A stretch of 64,000 nt of DNA from Blautia sp. XA-2221 (GTDB lineage Bacteria; Bacillota; Clostridia; Lachnospirales; Lachnospiraceae): positions 1 through 64,000 of the forward strand of contig NZ_JAJQXX010000005.1 of the NCBI RefSeq assembly GCF_028767025.1, given 5' to 3'. Under the pieces are notes generated by a model, which was not told the DNA's origin, did no database searches, and saw only the letters and a program-made list of their open reading frames with translations. Positions 1-9,915 of the stretch are shown here, in pieces. Position numbers and translations under genes: made by a program. Numbering within the stretch: the first letter of the stretch is position 1; every line of letters starts with the position of its first letter.

Positions 1-96
1 TTAGAAGAAGTATTAAATTCTTAAAAAAGATACTGAAAGCAGATTAGGAAAGGAAAATCATTCATGCGTTTGTCGTGTTTTTTTCATTTACCATAC

Positions 97-125
97 TTGC
101 AAAAAGCACAGGAATGGGTTATGAT
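97..125 (+). promoter_or_regulatory. Sigma-A promoter of parE
   Basis: TTGCAA at 97-102 and TATGAT at 120-125 are separated by exactly 17 bases. Transcription would start near 132, about 40 bases before the parE start codon. The 96 bases upstream are AT-rich and show no gene. Confidence 0.75.
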
Positions 126-172
126 ACAGAACGAATGTTTGAAATGAGAGAAAGAAAGGAAATAAGACAGTC

Positions 173-2098
173 ATGGCAAAGAAGGAAACGTATGATGCAG
201 GAAGTATTTCCGTCCTGGAAGGGCTGGAAGCAGTGCGGAAACGTCCCGGTATGTATATAGGAAGTGTTTCAAGAAAGGGGTTGAATCACCTTATTTATGA
301 GATCGTGGACAATGCGGTGGACGAGCATCTTGCAGGATACTGCACCAACATCCATGTGGTTCTGGAAAAGGACGGCTCCTGCACGGTTGCTGACAACGGA
401 AGAGGAATCCCTGTAGATATGCATGAAAAAGGCGTTTCTGCAGAGCGTCTGGTATTTACCACACTTCATGCAGGTGGTAAATTTGATAATTCTGCCTATA
501 AGACAAGCGGCGGTCTTCACGGAGTGGGTTCGTCGGTGGTAAATGCTCTGTCCACATATCTTGACATTAAGATCAGCAGAGACGGCTATGTACACCATGA
601 CCGTTATGAAAGAGGAATTCCTGCCATTGAGCTGGAGGACGGACTTCTGCCAAAGCTCGGGCGGACAAGGGAGACCGGAACCTGCGTGAATTTTCTGCCG
701 GATCCGGAGATATTTGAAAAAACAAGATTTTCTGCAACGGAGGTAAAAAGCCGTCTTCATGAAACTGCTTATCTGAATCCTGAACTGACTATTCTTTTTG
801 AGGATAAAAGAGGGGATGAAATCGAAGCTGAGGAGTACCATGAACCGGAAGGAATTGTGGGCTATCTTCGTGATCTGAACCATAAATCGGAAGTGTTACA
901 TGAGCCGGTTCTACTGAAGGGAGAGGCAGACGGCATTCAGGTGGAGGCAGCTTTCCAGTATACAAACGAATTTCGTGAAAACGTTCTGGGCTTCTGCAAC
1001 AATATTTACAACGCAGAGGGTGGAACACATCTGACAGGTTTTAAAACTACGTTTACCACGGTGATGAATACGTATGCCCGTGAGATTGGTGTGTTAAAGG
1101 ACAAGGACGCCAACTTTACCGGAGCAGATATACGAAACGGAATGACAGCAGTGGTGTCCATCAAGCATCCGGCGCCCAGATTTGAGGGACAGACAAAAAC
1201 AAAGCTGGATAATCAGGATGCGGCAAAAGCTACAGGAAAAGTGCTGGGAGAGCAGCTTGTTCTGTTTTTTGACCGTAATCTGGAAACTCTGAAAACAGTT
1301 CTTTCCTGTGCGGAAAAGGCTGCCAAGATCCGTAAAACTGAGGAGCGTGCCAAAACCAATCTTCTTACAAAGCAGAAATATTCTTTTGATTCCAATGGCA
1401 AGCTGGCTAACTGTGAGAAAAAGGATCCTTCCCAGTGCGAGATTTTTATTGTGGAGGGAGATTCTGCAGGCGGTTCTGCAAAGACAGCCCGCAACCGGAA
1501 TTACCAGGCTATTCTTCCAATCAGAGGAAAAATCCTGAATGTAGAAAAAGCGACTATTGATAAGGTGCTTGCAAATGCGGAGATCAAGACTATGATAAAC
1601 GCATTTGGCTGCGGTTTCTCAGAGGGCTACGGAAATGACTTTGATATCAGCAAGCTGCGTTATGACAAGATCGTGATCATGGCAGATGCAGATGTGGACG
1701 GAGCCCATATTTCCACCCTGCTGCTGACTTTGTTTTATCGTTTTATGCCGGAGCTTATTTATGAGGGACATGTATATATTGCTATGCCGCCTCTTTATAA
1801 AGCCATGCCGAAAAAAGGCCCGGAGGAGTACCTTTATGATGATAAGGCTCTGGAAAAATACCGCAAAACCCATAAGCCGGGAAGTTTTACCCTCCAGAGG
1901 TACAAAGGTCTTGGAGAGATGGACGCAGATCAGCTGTGGGAGACAACGTTAAATCCTGAGACAAGAAGAATGAAGCGAGTGGAGATCGAGGATGCCCGTC
2001 TTGCATCCAGTATCACAGAAATCCTTATGGGAAGCGACGTTCCGCCACGTAAGGCCTTTATTTATGAACATGCGGCAGATGCAGAGCTGGATGTGTAA
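173..2098 (+). CDS. parE: DNA topoisomerase IV subunit B (ParE; GyrB-like)
   Basis: ATPase subunit of a type IIA topoisomerase that decatenates daughter chromosomes together with the ParC-like protein encoded next. The 641 residues start with the GHKL ATPase: EIVDNAVDEH near residue 43, DNGRGIPVD near 74 and GGLHGVGSSVVNALS near 112. The TOPRIM domain follows, with EIFIVEGDSAGG near 424 and DADVDGAHIS near 505, and then the C-terminal QRYKGLGEMDADQLW. Length and lack of insertions fit ParE/GyrB of Gram-positives. I call it ParE rather than GyrB because its partner lacks a gyrase-type tail; this is inference, and a dedicated gyrAB pair elsewhere would confirm it. The start has a GAAAGGAA ribosome site. 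Confidence 0.88.
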   Translation: MAKKETYDAGSISVLEGLEAVRKRPGMYIGSVSRKGLNHLIYEIVDNAVDEHLAGYCTNIHVVLEKDGSCTVADNGRGIPVDMHEKGVSAERLVFTTLHAGGKFDNSAYKTSGGLHGVGSSVVNALSTYLDIKISRDGYVHHDRYERGIPAIELEDGLLPKLGRTRETGTCVNFLPDPEIFEKTRFSATEVKSRLHETAYLNPELTILFEDKRGDEIEAEEYHEPEGIVGYLRDLNHKSEVLHEPVLLKGEADGIQVEAAFQYTNEFRENVLGFCNNIYNAEGGTHLTGFKTTFTTVMNTYAREIGVLKDKDANFTGADIRNGMTAVVSIKHPAPRFEGQTKTKLDNQDAAKATGKVLGEQLVLFFDRNLETLKTVLSCAEKAAKIRKTEERAKTNLLTKQKYSFDSNGKLANCEKKDPSQCEIFIVEGDSAGGSAKTARNRNYQAILPIRGKILNVEKATIDKVLANAEIKTMINAFGCGFSEGYGNDFDISKLRYDKIVIMADADVDGAHISTLLLTLFYRFMPELIYEGHVYIAMPPLYKAMPKKGPEEYLYDDKALEKYRKTHKPGSFTLQRYKGLGEMDADQLWETTLNPETRRMKRVEIEDARLASSITEILMGSDVPPRKAFIYEHAADAELDV

Positions 2099-2123
2099 AA
2101 AACAGAAACAGCAACAGGATCAT

Positions 2124-2258
2124 AGTTCCGTTTCGGGAACATAGAAACGATAACAGCAATAGGAACAGAGTTCCGTTTTGAGAATACAGAAATAATATCA
2201 GAAATGGGAGCAGAGTTCCGTTTCGAGAATATAAAAACAAAATCGGGAATGGATGCAG
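2124..2258 (+). repeat. Three 45-bp tandem repeats between parE and parC
   Basis: Copies begin at 2124, 2169 and 2214, each starting AGTTCCGTTT and each exactly 45 bases long. Copies diverge mostly in their second halves. The end of parE and the bases up to 2123 resemble a partial earlier copy. The period is a multiple of three, so every reading frame is preserved, and the reverse strand reads as degenerate 15-residue repeats with a recurring S-x-N-G-T or similar core. I consider that reading a by-product. The array occupies most of the 226-base gap inside an apparent parE-parC operon. Confidence 0.9.
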
Positions 2259-2324
2259 GAATTCTCTCCCGATAAAATGGCAGTGTCAGAGCTGCTTCAA
2301 TGGAATGTTTGAAAGGAATAACAG

Positions 2325-4571
2325 ATGGAAACAAAACAGGAAAATATTGTCCGGACAGATTATTCGGAGATTATGCAGAAATCATATATTGACTATGCCA
2401 TGAGCGTGATTATTTCCCGTGCTCTTCCTGATGTGAGAGACGGACTGAAACCGGTGCAGCGAAGAACGCTGTATGATATGTATGAGCTTGGAATCCGCTA
2501 TGACAGGCCATACCGTAAATGTGCCCGTATCGTAGGCGATACCATGGGTAAGTACCATCCTCACGGCGACAGTTCTATTTATGAAGCACTTGTTGTGATG
2601 GCTCAGGAGTTTAAAAAAGGAAAAACTCTTGTGGACGGTCATGGAAACTTTGGCTCTATAGAGGGAGACGGCGCTGCTGCCATGCGATACACAGAAGCCC
2701 GGCTGGAAAAACTGACCCAGGAGGTTTTCCTGGAGGATCTGGACAAAAATGTTGTGGATTTTGTGCCGAACTTTGATGAGACAGAAAAGGAACCCTCTGT
2801 ACTTCCGGTAAAGATTCCAAATCTTCTTGTAAATGGTGCGGAAGGAATTGCAGTAGGTATGGCAACCAGCATCCCGCCTCATAATCTGGGCGAGGTGATC
2901 GATGCAGTAAAAGCATATATGAAAGATGATCAGATCAGTATCAGAGGTCTGATGCGTTATATTAAGGGACCGGATTTTCCTACCGGAGGAATTGTGGTCA
3001 ACAAGGACGATCTGAAAAAAATCTATGAGACAGGAACCGGAAAGCTGAGGATCCGGGGCAGGGTCACAACTGAGAAGCTGAAGGGCGGCAAAAAGCAGCT
3101 TGTGATCACAGAGATTCCTTATACCATGCTTGGTGCAAACATCGGCAAGTTTCTTAATGACGTAGCTTCTCTTGTGGAAACAAAAAAAACTACGGACATT
3201 GTGGATATTTCCAATCAATCTTCCAAGGAGGGAATCCGGATTGTCCTGGAGCTGAAAAAAGACACAGATGTAGAAAATCTCACCAATATGCTTTATAAAA
3301 AAACCCGGCTGGAGGATACTTTTGGCGTAAATATGCTGGCGGTTGCAAATGGAAGGCCGGAAACTCTCAGCCTGAAGCAGGTGATCGAGCATCATGTAGA
3401 TTTTCTTTTTGAGGTAACTACGAGAAAATACAATACCCTTCTGGGCAGAGAACTGGAAAAACAGGAGGTTCAGGAAGGACTGATCAAGGCCTGTGATGTG
3501 ATCGACCTGATCATTGAGATACTCCGCGGCAGCAAAAACCGGGAACAGGTAAAGAAGTGTCTTGTGGAAGGAACTGCCGAAGGGATTCACTTTAAGACAA
3601 AGGCAAGTGAGAAAGCGGCGAAAAAACTTCAGTTTACAGAGAAGCAGGCCACAGCTATCCTGGATATGCGGCTTTACAAACTCATCGGTCTGGAGATCGA
3701 GGCTCTTCAGGCAGAGTATGAGCAGACTATGAAAAATATTGCTCTTTATAAGGATATTCTGGATCATTATGACTCCATGGCAGAGGTGATCATAAAAGAG
3801 CTGGATGCCATTAAGAAAGAATACAGTACAAAAAGACGAACCTCCGTTGAAAATGCAGAGGAAGCTGTTTACGAAGAAAAGAAAATGGAGGAAACAGAGG
3901 TCTGCTTCCTGATGGATCGTTTTGGCTATATGAAGCTGATCGACAAAAATGCCTATGAAAGAAATAAGGAAGCTGCCTGCAGTGAGAACCGTTATGTGTT
4001 TACCTGTATGAATACGGACAAAATCTGTCTTTTTACAGACAACGGCAAGCTTCATACCATTAAGGCTGTGGATATTCCTCTTGTAAGATTCAGGGACAAA
4101 GGAACACCGGCAGACAATCTGAGTAACTATGACAGTGCGGCAGAACAGATTCTTTACGTGGCGCCTGTCAGTCAGATTAAAAATGACACCCTTCTTTTTG
4201 TAACAAAAACCTCCATGTGTAAGTTGGTGGAGGGCAAAGAGTTTGACGTTGCCAAGCGCACCATTGCTTCCACGAAGCTTGCGGACGGTGATGAAGTGAT
4301 CTTTGTGGGAAGCGCCGGGGAAATGGAACAGGTGGTTTTGCAGAGTGTGAGAGGAAGTTTCCTGAGATTCTTAAAGAATGAGGTTTCCACTATGAAAAAG
4401 ACCTCTATCGGAGTAAGAGGAATGAAACTGGCAGACGGGGATCAGCTGGAGCACGCGTACCTTCTGGGAGGCCATCAGGAGTATACGATCACCTTCCGCG
4501 ACAAGCCTTATGTACTGAATAAAGTGCGCCTTGCAAAGCGTGATACAAAAGGGGTCAGACCGAGGCTCTGA
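2325..4571 (+). CDS. parC: DNA topoisomerase IV subunit A (ParC; GyrA-like)
   Basis: DNA-cleaving subunit partnering ParE. The catalytic tyrosine is Tyr122 in AAMRYTEARL. The quinolone-determining stretch HGDSSIYEALV has Ser83 and Glu87, the residues of the drug-sensitive type. The breakage-reunion domain spans about 1-480, then a coiled-coil stretch and a C-terminal beta-pinwheel. The pinwheel contains IGVRGMKLADGD near the end but no QRRGGKG gyrase box, which favours ParC over GyrA. At 748 residues it is shorter than most GyrA (over 800). It lies 226 bases after parE across the repeat array and is preceded by a GAAAGGAA ribosome site. It is followed by a promoter and then a terminator. Confidence 0.88.
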   Translation: METKQENIVRTDYSEIMQKSYIDYAMSVIISRALPDVRDGLKPVQRRTLYDMYELGIRYDRPYRKCARIVGDTMGKYHPHGDSSIYEALVVMAQEFKKGKTLVDGHGNFGSIEGDGAAAMRYTEARLEKLTQEVFLEDLDKNVVDFVPNFDETEKEPSVLPVKIPNLLVNGAEGIAVGMATSIPPHNLGEVIDAVKAYMKDDQISIRGLMRYIKGPDFPTGGIVVNKDDLKKIYETGTGKLRIRGRVTTEKLKGGKKQLVITEIPYTMLGANIGKFLNDVASLVETKKTTDIVDISNQSSKEGIRIVLELKKDTDVENLTNMLYKKTRLEDTFGVNMLAVANGRPETLSLKQVIEHHVDFLFEVTTRKYNTLLGRELEKQEVQEGLIKACDVIDLIIEILRGSKNREQVKKCLVEGTAEGIHFKTKASEKAAKKLQFTEKQATAILDMRLYKLIGLEIEALQAEYEQTMKNIALYKDILDHYDSMAEVIIKELDAIKKEYSTKRRTSVENAEEAVYEEKKMEETEVCFLMDRFGYMKLIDKNAYERNKEAACSENRYVFTCMNTDKICLFTDNGKLHTIKAVDIPLVRFRDKGTPADNLSNYDSAAEQILYVAPVSQIKNDTLLFVTKTSMCKLVEGKEFDVAKRTIASTKLADGDEVIFVGSAGEMEQVVLQSVRGSFLRFLKNEVSTMKKTSIGVRGMKLADGDQLEHAYLLGGHQEYTITFRDKPYVLNKVRLAKRDTKGVRPRL

Positions 4572-4580
4572 AATTAATCC

Positions 4581-4609
4581 TTGCTTTTCCTTATGGAAGG
4601 TGCTATGAT
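4581..4609 (+). promoter_or_regulatory. Extended -10 sigma-A promoter ahead of rimP
   Basis: TTGCTT at 4581-4586, a 17-base spacer and TATGAT at 4604-4609, with TG at 4601-4602 forming an extended -10. Predicted start is near 4616, which lies before the intrinsic terminator at 4637-4662. The rimP operon transcript from this promoter would therefore have to pass that hairpin. Confidence 0.7.
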
Positions 4610-4636
4610 AATTATAACATGATAACGGATAGCATA

Positions 4637-4662
4637 AGAGTGGACTTCGGTCCACTCTTTTT
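4637..4662 (+). terminator. Intrinsic terminator (parC end or rimP attenuator)
   Basis: A perfect 9-bp stem AGAGTGGAC/GTCCACTCT closes a TTCG tetraloop and is followed by TTTT. It sits 66 bases after the parC stop, downstream of a good promoter and 75 bases before rimP. It may simply end parC transcripts, or it may attenuate rimP operon transcription. Confidence 0.9.
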
Positions 4663-4736
4663 GCGAAAGTGATCATACATCGGGAAATGACAGTGTGTGA
4701 TCCGGCATCCGTATGTGCGAAAGGCAGGTGGAAAAC

Positions 4737-5201
4737 ATGAGCAGAAGAGAAGAATACGAACAGAAGGCAGAAGCCCTTCTTGCTCCCATTGTGGAGGAAG
4801 CAGGCTTTGAGCTTGTGGATGTGGAGTATGTGAGGGAAGCAGGAAACTGGTACCTGAGAGGCTATATTGACAAGCCGGGCGGCATTACGGTAAATGACTG
4901 TGAGGCAGTCAGCCGGAAGTTCAGCGACCGACTTGATGAGGATGATTTTATTGAGGACAGCTATATCATGGAGATCAGTTCTCCCGGTCTTGACAGACCT
5001 CTGAAAAAAGAAAAAGACTTTGTCAGAAGCATGGGAAAAGCTGTAGAACTCCGTACCTACCGTCCCATAGAAAAACAAAAAGAATTCAGCGGAATTCTGA
5101 CTGCATATGATGATAACAGTGTGACGATTGAGGAGGACGGTGCTTTACGCACATTTGATAAAAAGGAAATTGCCCTGATCCGTTTGAAAATCGAATTTTA
5201 A
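4737..5201 (+). CDS. rimP: Ribosome maturation factor RimP
   Basis: Assembly factor for the 30S subunit and first gene of the rimP-nusA-infB operon. The 154 residues show the family core GFELVDVEYV near residue 22 and the signature EISSPGLDRPL near 80, followed by a C-terminal SH3-like barrel ending IALIRLKIEF. I chose ATG 4737 because AGGTGG lies 7-8 bases upstream; an in-frame ATG at 4713 has no such site and would add eight residues without family similarity. The spacing to nusA is 31 bases. Confidence 0.93.
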   Translation: MSRREEYEQKAEALLAPIVEEAGFELVDVEYVREAGNWYLRGYIDKPGGITVNDCEAVSRKFSDRLDEDDFIEDSYIMEISSPGLDRPLKKEKDFVRSMGKAVELRTYRPIEKQKEFSGILTAYDDNSVTIEEDGALRTFDKKEIALIRLKIEF

Positions 5202-5232
5202 CAGTGTAGAAAAACAGGAGGAAAGAAGAAAA

Positions 5233-6468
5233 ATGAACAGAGAGTTAATGGAAGCACTGGATATCCTGGAAAAAGAAAAAAATATCAGTAAGGATACTCT
5301 GCTGGGGGCTATTGAGCAGTCACTGATCCAGGCTTGCAAGAACCATTTTGGCAAGGCAGACAACGTGCATGTGACCATTGATCCGGAAACATGTGATTTC
5401 AGCGTTTATGCAGAGCGTATCGTAACAGATTTTGTTGAGGACCCGGCATTGGAAATCTCTCTTATTGATGCACAGAAGATCAATGCAAATGCCGAGGAGG
5501 GAGACACGGTAAGAGTGCAGATCCAGTCCAAAGAGTTCGGACGTATCGCAACACAGAATGCCAAGAACGTGATCCTTCAGAAAATCCGTGAGGAAGAGCG
5601 CAAGGTTCTTTACGATCAGTATTACGGACAGGAAAAAGAAGTTGTCACAGGTATTGTACAGCGTATCATGGGCAGAAATGTCAGTGTGAATCTGGGCAAA
5701 GCAGACGGAATGTTAAGCGAGAATGAACAGGTTAAGGGTGAGGAATTCCATCCTACTGAGAGAATCAAGGTTTATATCCTTGAGGTTAAAGATACTCCCA
5801 AGGGACCGCGTATTCTTGTTTCCAGAACACATCCGGGACTTGTGAAACGTCTGTTTGAATCAGAAGTGGCAGAGGTAAGGGATGGAACAGTAGAGATCAA
5901 GAGTATTGCCAGAGAAGCAGGTTCCCGTACAAAGATTGCCGTATGGAGCAATGACCCGGATGTAGATCCGGTAGGCGCCTGTGTAGGTATGAACGGAGCC
6001 AGAGTCAACGCTATTGTTGAGGAGCTTCGCGGCGAGAAGATCGATATCATCAACTGGGATGAGAACCCGGCGATCCTGATCGAGAATGCTTTAAGTCCGG
6101 CAAAGGTTATTGCAGTTATGGCAGACCCGGATGAAAAAACAGCGCTTGTAGTTGTTCCGGATTACCAGCTTTCTCTTGCAATCGGCAAAGAAGGACAGAA
6201 TGCCCGTCTGGCAGCTCGTCTTACCGGATTTAAAATTGATATCAAGAGCGAAACTCAGGCAAGAGAGTCCGGCGAGCTGTATGACTATGACGAGGAGTAT
6301 GAGGAAGACGAATACTACACAGATGAGGAACACAGCGAAGAGGCAGCCGTGGAGCAGGAAACTGAGGATGAGGTGACAGAAGAAGCTTCCGTGGAAGCAG
6401 AGGACACCGAAGATACTGCAGAACATGCTGAAGAATCCGGCGAAGAAGAGTATGAAAGCGAAAACTAA
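5233..6468 (+). CDS. nusA: Transcription termination/antitermination factor NusA
   Basis: RNA polymerase-binding elongation factor affecting pausing and termination. The 411 residues contain an N-terminal polymerase-binding domain (1-125), an S1 domain (about 135-200, with [16 protein letters not shown]) and KH1-KH2 (about 205-345, with [13 protein letters not shown] and [18 protein letters not shown]). The last 65 or so residues form an acidic tail rich in Glu and Asp, different from the AR repeats of enterobacterial NusA. The ribosome site AGGAGG is at 5217-5222. The 3' end overlaps the ylxR start by 17 bases. Confidence 0.95.
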   Translation: MNRELMEALDILEKEKNISKDTLLGAIEQSLIQACKNHFGKADNVHVTIDPETCDFSVYAERIVTDFVEDPALEISLIDAQKINANAEEGDTVRVQIQSKEFGRIATQNAKNVILQKIREEERKVLYDQYYGQEKEVVTGIVQRIMGRNVSVNLGKADGMLSENEQVKGEEFHPTERIKVYILEVKDTPKGPRILVSRTHPGLVKRLFESEVAEVRDGTVEIKSIAREAGSRTKIAVWSNDPDVDPVGACVGMNGARVNAIVEELRGEKIDIINWDENPAILIENALSPAKVIAVMADPDEKTALVVVPDYQLSLAIGKEGQNARLAARLTGFKIDIKSETQARESGELYDYDEEYEEDEYYTDEEHSEEAAVEQETEDEVTEEASVEAEDTEDTAEHAEESGEEEYESEN

Positions 6469-6733
6469 AATCCCCATGCGCCAGTGTACCGGGTGCAGGG
6501 AAATGAAAAATAAAAAAGAAATGATGCGGGTTTTAAAGACTCCGGAAAATGAGATTCTTCTGGATACTACAGGAAGAAAAAACGGACGGGGTGCATACCT
6601 GTGCATTTCCATGGAATGTCTGAATAAGGCAGTAAAGAATCACGGGATCGAACGTTCACTGAAAACAGAGATTCCGCAGGAGGTCTACGAGGACCTGAAA
6701 AAGGAGTTTGAAAAGCTTGAAAAACAGCAGTAA
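6452..6733 (+). CDS. ylxR: YlxR family RNA-binding protein (DUF448)
   Basis: Small basic protein of the conserved nusA-ylxR-ylxQ-infB block; YlxR proteins are thought to bind RNA and influence transcription or RNase P. The 93 residues carry the family signature PMRQCTGCREMKNKKEM near the start and GRKNGRGAYLCIS near residue 45. I chose ATG 6452, preceded by GAAGAAGAG, over the ATG at 6425, because the shorter form matches usual family length and overlaps nusA by 17 bases. Its end overlaps the next gene. Confidence 0.88.
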   Translation: MKAKTKIPMRQCTGCREMKNKKEMMRVLKTPENEILLDTTGRKNGRGAYLCISMECLNKAVKNHGIERSLKTEIPQEVYEDLKKEFEKLEKQQ

Positions 6734-7034
6734 AGTTTTATCATTGGTAGGACTTGCCACAAGGGCGGGAAAAACCGTCAGTGGAGAATTTTCCACAGAA
6801 AAGTCCGTCAAAACAGGAAAAGGCTTTCTTGTTCTGGTGGCCGAAGACGCGTCAGAAAACACACGGAAGAAATTCCGGGACATGTGCGATTTTTATGAAG
6901 TACCGGTTTATGTTTTTGGAGATAAAGAAGAACTGGGAAAATACTGCGGAAAGGAGTTCCGCGCCAGCCTTGCGGTTCAGGATGAAAATTTTGCGAAAGC
7001 GATCTTGAAGGAACTTGAGAAATCACAGACCTGA
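6717..7034 (+). CDS. ylxQ: L7Ae-like ribosomal protein family (YlxQ)
   Basis: L7Ae/L30e/S12e/Gadd45 fold protein, a probable kink-turn RNA binder associated with the ribosome. The 105 residues open with [20 protein letters not shown], typical of YlxQ. No ATG is available. Two in-frame TTG codons exist at 6708 and 6717; the second lies 10 bases after AGGAG (6702-6706), so I prefer it. The gene overlaps ylxR by 17 bases, and its stop touches the infB ribosome site, so translation is probably coupled. Confidence 0.85.
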   Translation: MKNSSKVLSLVGLATRAGKTVSGEFSTEKSVKTGKGFLVLVAEDASENTRKKFRDMCDFYEVPVYVFGDKEELGKYCGKEFRASLAVQDENFAKAILKELEKSQT

Positions 7035-7047
7035 AGGAGGGAATTGC

Positions 7048-9903
7048 ATGGCAAAGATCAGAGTGCATGAGCTGGCTGCCAGAATCGGCAGACAGAACAG
7101 AGAAGTCATAGAAGCTTTAAAAGAAAAAGGTGTGGAAGTCAAAAGCCATATGAGCAGTCTTGACGAAGCATCTGTTGCATATATCAACCAGAAATTTTTA
7201 CACAGGGGAAAGGAGCAGATTACCAAGGTGGATAATTCCAGAACAGAAGAAAAGATGGTAACAGCGAAGCCGGAAGCAGAAAAAGCGGAGGCTCCCAAAA
7301 AGAAAAAAAATATTATTCGTGTGTATCACGCACAGAATGCCAGCGATGGAGGCAAAAACAGACCGAAACGTCAGGCACAGGATAGGAAACCGGGGGCAAA
7401 AGGTCCACAGGCGGCAAAAGCGCCGAGAAACACAGAGGCAGCGCCAAAGAAACCGGCTGAAGCAGTAAAACGTCAGCCAGAGGCTCCGGCAGCAAGACCG
7501 ACAGAACAGGCAAAGACACCGGAAACAAAGAACCCGGAGACAGCAGCGCAGAATACAGGAAAGAACAGACCTTCTCAGGAGCAGACAGGAGGAAGAAACC
7601 AGAACCGTCAGCCAAGAGAACGCAGAGAGGGAAGCCGTGACAACAATCGTGACGGACGTGACAGAAACCGTGATTTCCGTGGCGGAGACAGAAGATCTTC
7701 TGACAACAGAGGCCAGGGACGCCCTCAGGGAGGCGGTCAGGGAAGACCTGCAAGAAATAATGACGGAAGACCGGTAAGAAACGGAGAAGGCGGAAATCGT
7801 CCTGCAAGAGGCGGCCAGGGAGGAAGACCTCAGGGTCAGGGACGTCCTCAGGGAGGCGGTCAGGGAAGACCTGACGGAAATAACCGCTTTGCAGGCGGAA
7901 ATCGTTCCGGCCAGCGTCCGGGAGGAAGAAGAAATGACGGCGACGCAGTATTTACTCCGGAGCTGACAAAGACCTCCAAGGACAGCAAGAGAGAGCGCGA
8001 CAGAGAAAATAAAAACAAAAAGAAAGATTTTGATAAATCCCAGGGCGGCGGACACAGACCGAATCAAGGCGGAAGACGAAATATGTCCAGACTTCCAAAA
8101 GCTCTTCAGAAACCGACTCCGCAGCCGAAACAGGAAGAGAAGAAGCCAGAGATCAAGGAGATTACTCTTCCAGAAAAAATGACGATCCGCGAGCTTGCAG
8201 AGGCTATGAAAATGCAGCCGTCTGTAATTGTGAAAAAGCTCTTTATGGAAGGAACCATGGTAACCGTAAACCATGAGATCGATTTTGAAAAAGCTCAGGA
8301 AATTGCTCTGGGTTATGACATTATCGCAGAGCCTGAAGAGAAAGTAGATGTGATCGGAGAGCTTCTGAAAGAAGAGGAAGAAGATGAAGCTGATATGGTT
8401 TCCAGACCTCCGGTAGTCTGCGTTATGGGTCACGTTGACCATGGTAAAACTTCTCTTCTTGATGCTATCCGTAATACAAGCGTAACAAGAGGAGAGGCCG
8501 GCGGAATCACACAGCACATTGGTGCTTATGTGGTAGAAAACGGCGGTCAGAAGATTACTTTCCTGGATACACCGGGACATGAGGCTTTTACAGCCATGCG
8601 TATGCGTGGTGCCAATGCAACGGATATTGCAGTTCTTGTTGTAGCGGCAGACGACGGTGTAATGCCTCAGACAGTAGAGGCTATCAGTCATGCCAAGGCA
8701 GCAGGCGTAGAGATCATTGTTGCCATTAACAAAATTGATAAGCCAAGCGCAAATGTAGAGAGAGTAAAACAGGAACTTTCTGAGTACGAGCTGATTCCTG
8801 AGGATTGGGGCGGAAGCACAATCTTTGTTCCGGTTTCCGCACATACAGGAGAAGGCATTGACACTCTTCTGGAAATGATCCTTCTTTCTGCAGAAGTATG
8901 TGAGCTGAAAGCAAACCCCAACCGTGCGGCAAGAGGTCTTGTGATCGAGGCTCAGCTTGATAAGGGCAAGGGTCCGGTTGCCACAATCCTGGTACAGAAA
9001 GGAACCCTTCACGTAGGTGATTTTATTGCAGCAGGCGCATGCAGCGGAAAGGTCCGCGCTATGATGGATGATAAGGGACGCAGAGTAAAAGAGGCAGGCC
9101 CTTCTACTCCGGTTGAGATCCTGGGTCTGGGAGATGTTCCAAATGCAGGTGAGATCCTGATGTCCTTCCCAAGTGACAAAGAAGCCAAAAACTTTGCAGG
9201 AGCCTTTGTATCTGAGAACAAGAACCGTCTTCTTGAGGAAACAAAAGGCAAGCTTTCCCTGGATAATCTTTTTGACCAGATTCAGGCAAGCGATCTGAAA
9301 GAGCTTCCGCTTATTGTCAAGGCTGACGTACAGGGTTCTGTGGAGGCAGTGAAGCAGAGTCTTACCAAGCTTTCCAATGAAGAGGTTGTTGTCCGTGTGA
9401 TCCACGGAGGCGTTGGCGCAGTAAATGAATCTGACGTTTCTCTTGCAGCAACTTCCAATGCCATTATCATTGGATTTAATGTGCGTCCGGATGCTATGGC
9501 AAAACAGCTTGCAGATCAGGAAGGCGTAGATCTTCGTCTGTACAGAGTTATCTATCAGGCTATCGAAGACGTGGAAGCTGCCATGAAGGGTATGCTGGAT
9601 CCGGTATTCGAGGAAAAGGTGATCGGCCATGCAGAGGTCCGTCAGCTGTTCAAGGCTTCCGGAGTAGGAACAATTGCAGGAAGCTATGTGCTTGACGGTA
9701 TTTTCCAGAGAAACTGTAAGGTTCGCATTACAAGAGAAGGCGAGCAGATCTTTGAGGGCGAGCTTGCATCCCTGAAGAGATTTAAAGATGATGTAAAAGA
9801 AGTAAAGGCAGGCTACGAGTGTGGTCTTGTATTTGACGGCTTTAACGATATCAAAGAAGAAGACCGCGTAGAGGCCTATATCATGGTAGAGGTACCAAGA
9901 TAG
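7048..9903 (+). CDS. infB: Translation initiation factor IF-2
   Basis: GTPase that brings fMet-tRNA to the 30S subunit. The 951 residues have an IF2_N helix module ([14 protein letters not shown] at the start), a long disordered basic linker of about 300 residues rich in Arg, Gly, Gln and Asn, a second IF2_N module ([20 protein letters not shown]) and the GTPase with [23 protein letters not shown] and NKIDKP. Domains II to IV follow and the protein ends [14 protein letters not shown] 7048 follows AAGGAGG at 7034-7040; the upstream in-frame TTG has no homology. The linker is longer and more Gly/Arg-rich than in many Firmicutes and contains a 40-bp DNA duplication. Confidence 0.96.
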   Translation: MAKIRVHELAARIGRQNREVIEALKEKGVEVKSHMSSLDEASVAYINQKFLHRGKEQITKVDNSRTEEKMVTAKPEAEKAEAPKKKKNIIRVYHAQNASDGGKNRPKRQAQDRKPGAKGPQAAKAPRNTEAAPKKPAEAVKRQPEAPAARPTEQAKTPETKNPETAAQNTGKNRPSQEQTGGRNQNRQPRERREGSRDNNRDGRDRNRDFRGGDRRSSDNRGQGRPQGGGQGRPARNNDGRPVRNGEGGNRPARGGQGGRPQGQGRPQGGGQGRPDGNNRFAGGNRSGQRPGGRRNDGDAVFTPELTKTSKDSKRERDRENKNKKKDFDKSQGGGHRPNQGGRRNMSRLPKALQKPTPQPKQEEKKPEIKEITLPEKMTIRELAEAMKMQPSVIVKKLFMEGTMVTVNHEIDFEKAQEIALGYDIIAEPEEKVDVIGELLKEEEEDEADMVSRPPVVCVMGHVDHGKTSLLDAIRNTSVTRGEAGGITQHIGAYVVENGGQKITFLDTPGHEAFTAMRMRGANATDIAVLVVAADDGVMPQTVEAISHAKAAGVEIIVAINKIDKPSANVERVKQELSEYELIPEDWGGSTIFVPVSAHTGEGIDTLLEMILLSAEVCELKANPNRAARGLVIEAQLDKGKGPVATILVQKGTLHVGDFIAAGACSGKVRAMMDDKGRRVKEAGPSTPVEILGLGDVPNAGEILMSFPSDKEAKNFAGAFVSENKNRLLEETKGKLSLDNLFDQIQASDLKELPLIVKADVQGSVEAVKQSLTKLSNEEVVVRVIHGGVGAVNESDVSLAATSNAIIIGFNVRPDAMAKQLADQEGVDLRLYRVIYQAIEDVEAAMKGMLDPVFEEKVIGHAEVRQLFKASGVGTIAGSYVLDGIFQRNCKVRITREGEQIFEGELASLKRFKDDVKEVKAGYECGLVFDGFNDIKEEDRVEAYIMVEVPR
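7711..7873 (+). repeat. 40-bp direct duplication inside the infB linker
   Basis: The stretch 7711-7750 recurs at 7834-7873 with two C-to-T differences and encodes the peptide [13 protein letters not shown] twice. It lies in the disordered linker of IF-2, so length changes here would keep the frame if a multiple of three is gained or lost. Confidence 0.85.
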
Positions 9904-9915
9904 GAGTGAGCATAA

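Noticed and set aside
2058-2334. Reverse-strand reading of the 45-bp repeats as a small repeat protein
   Set aside because: Two overlapping frames are both open because of the repeat period. No start codon has a ribosome site, and the frames overlap the end of parE. The repeats look like non-coding DNA.
2382-4055. 557-codon open frame on the - strand opposite parC
   Set aside because: It lies entirely antisense to parC, has cysteine- and phenylalanine-rich nonsense composition and no start signals.
7198-9630. Very long open frame on the - strand opposite infB (810 codons)
   Set aside because: It is antisense to the clearly coding infB; the base composition of the linker and GTPase genes leaves few stops on the other strand. 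The translation has no recognisable domain and no ribosome site.
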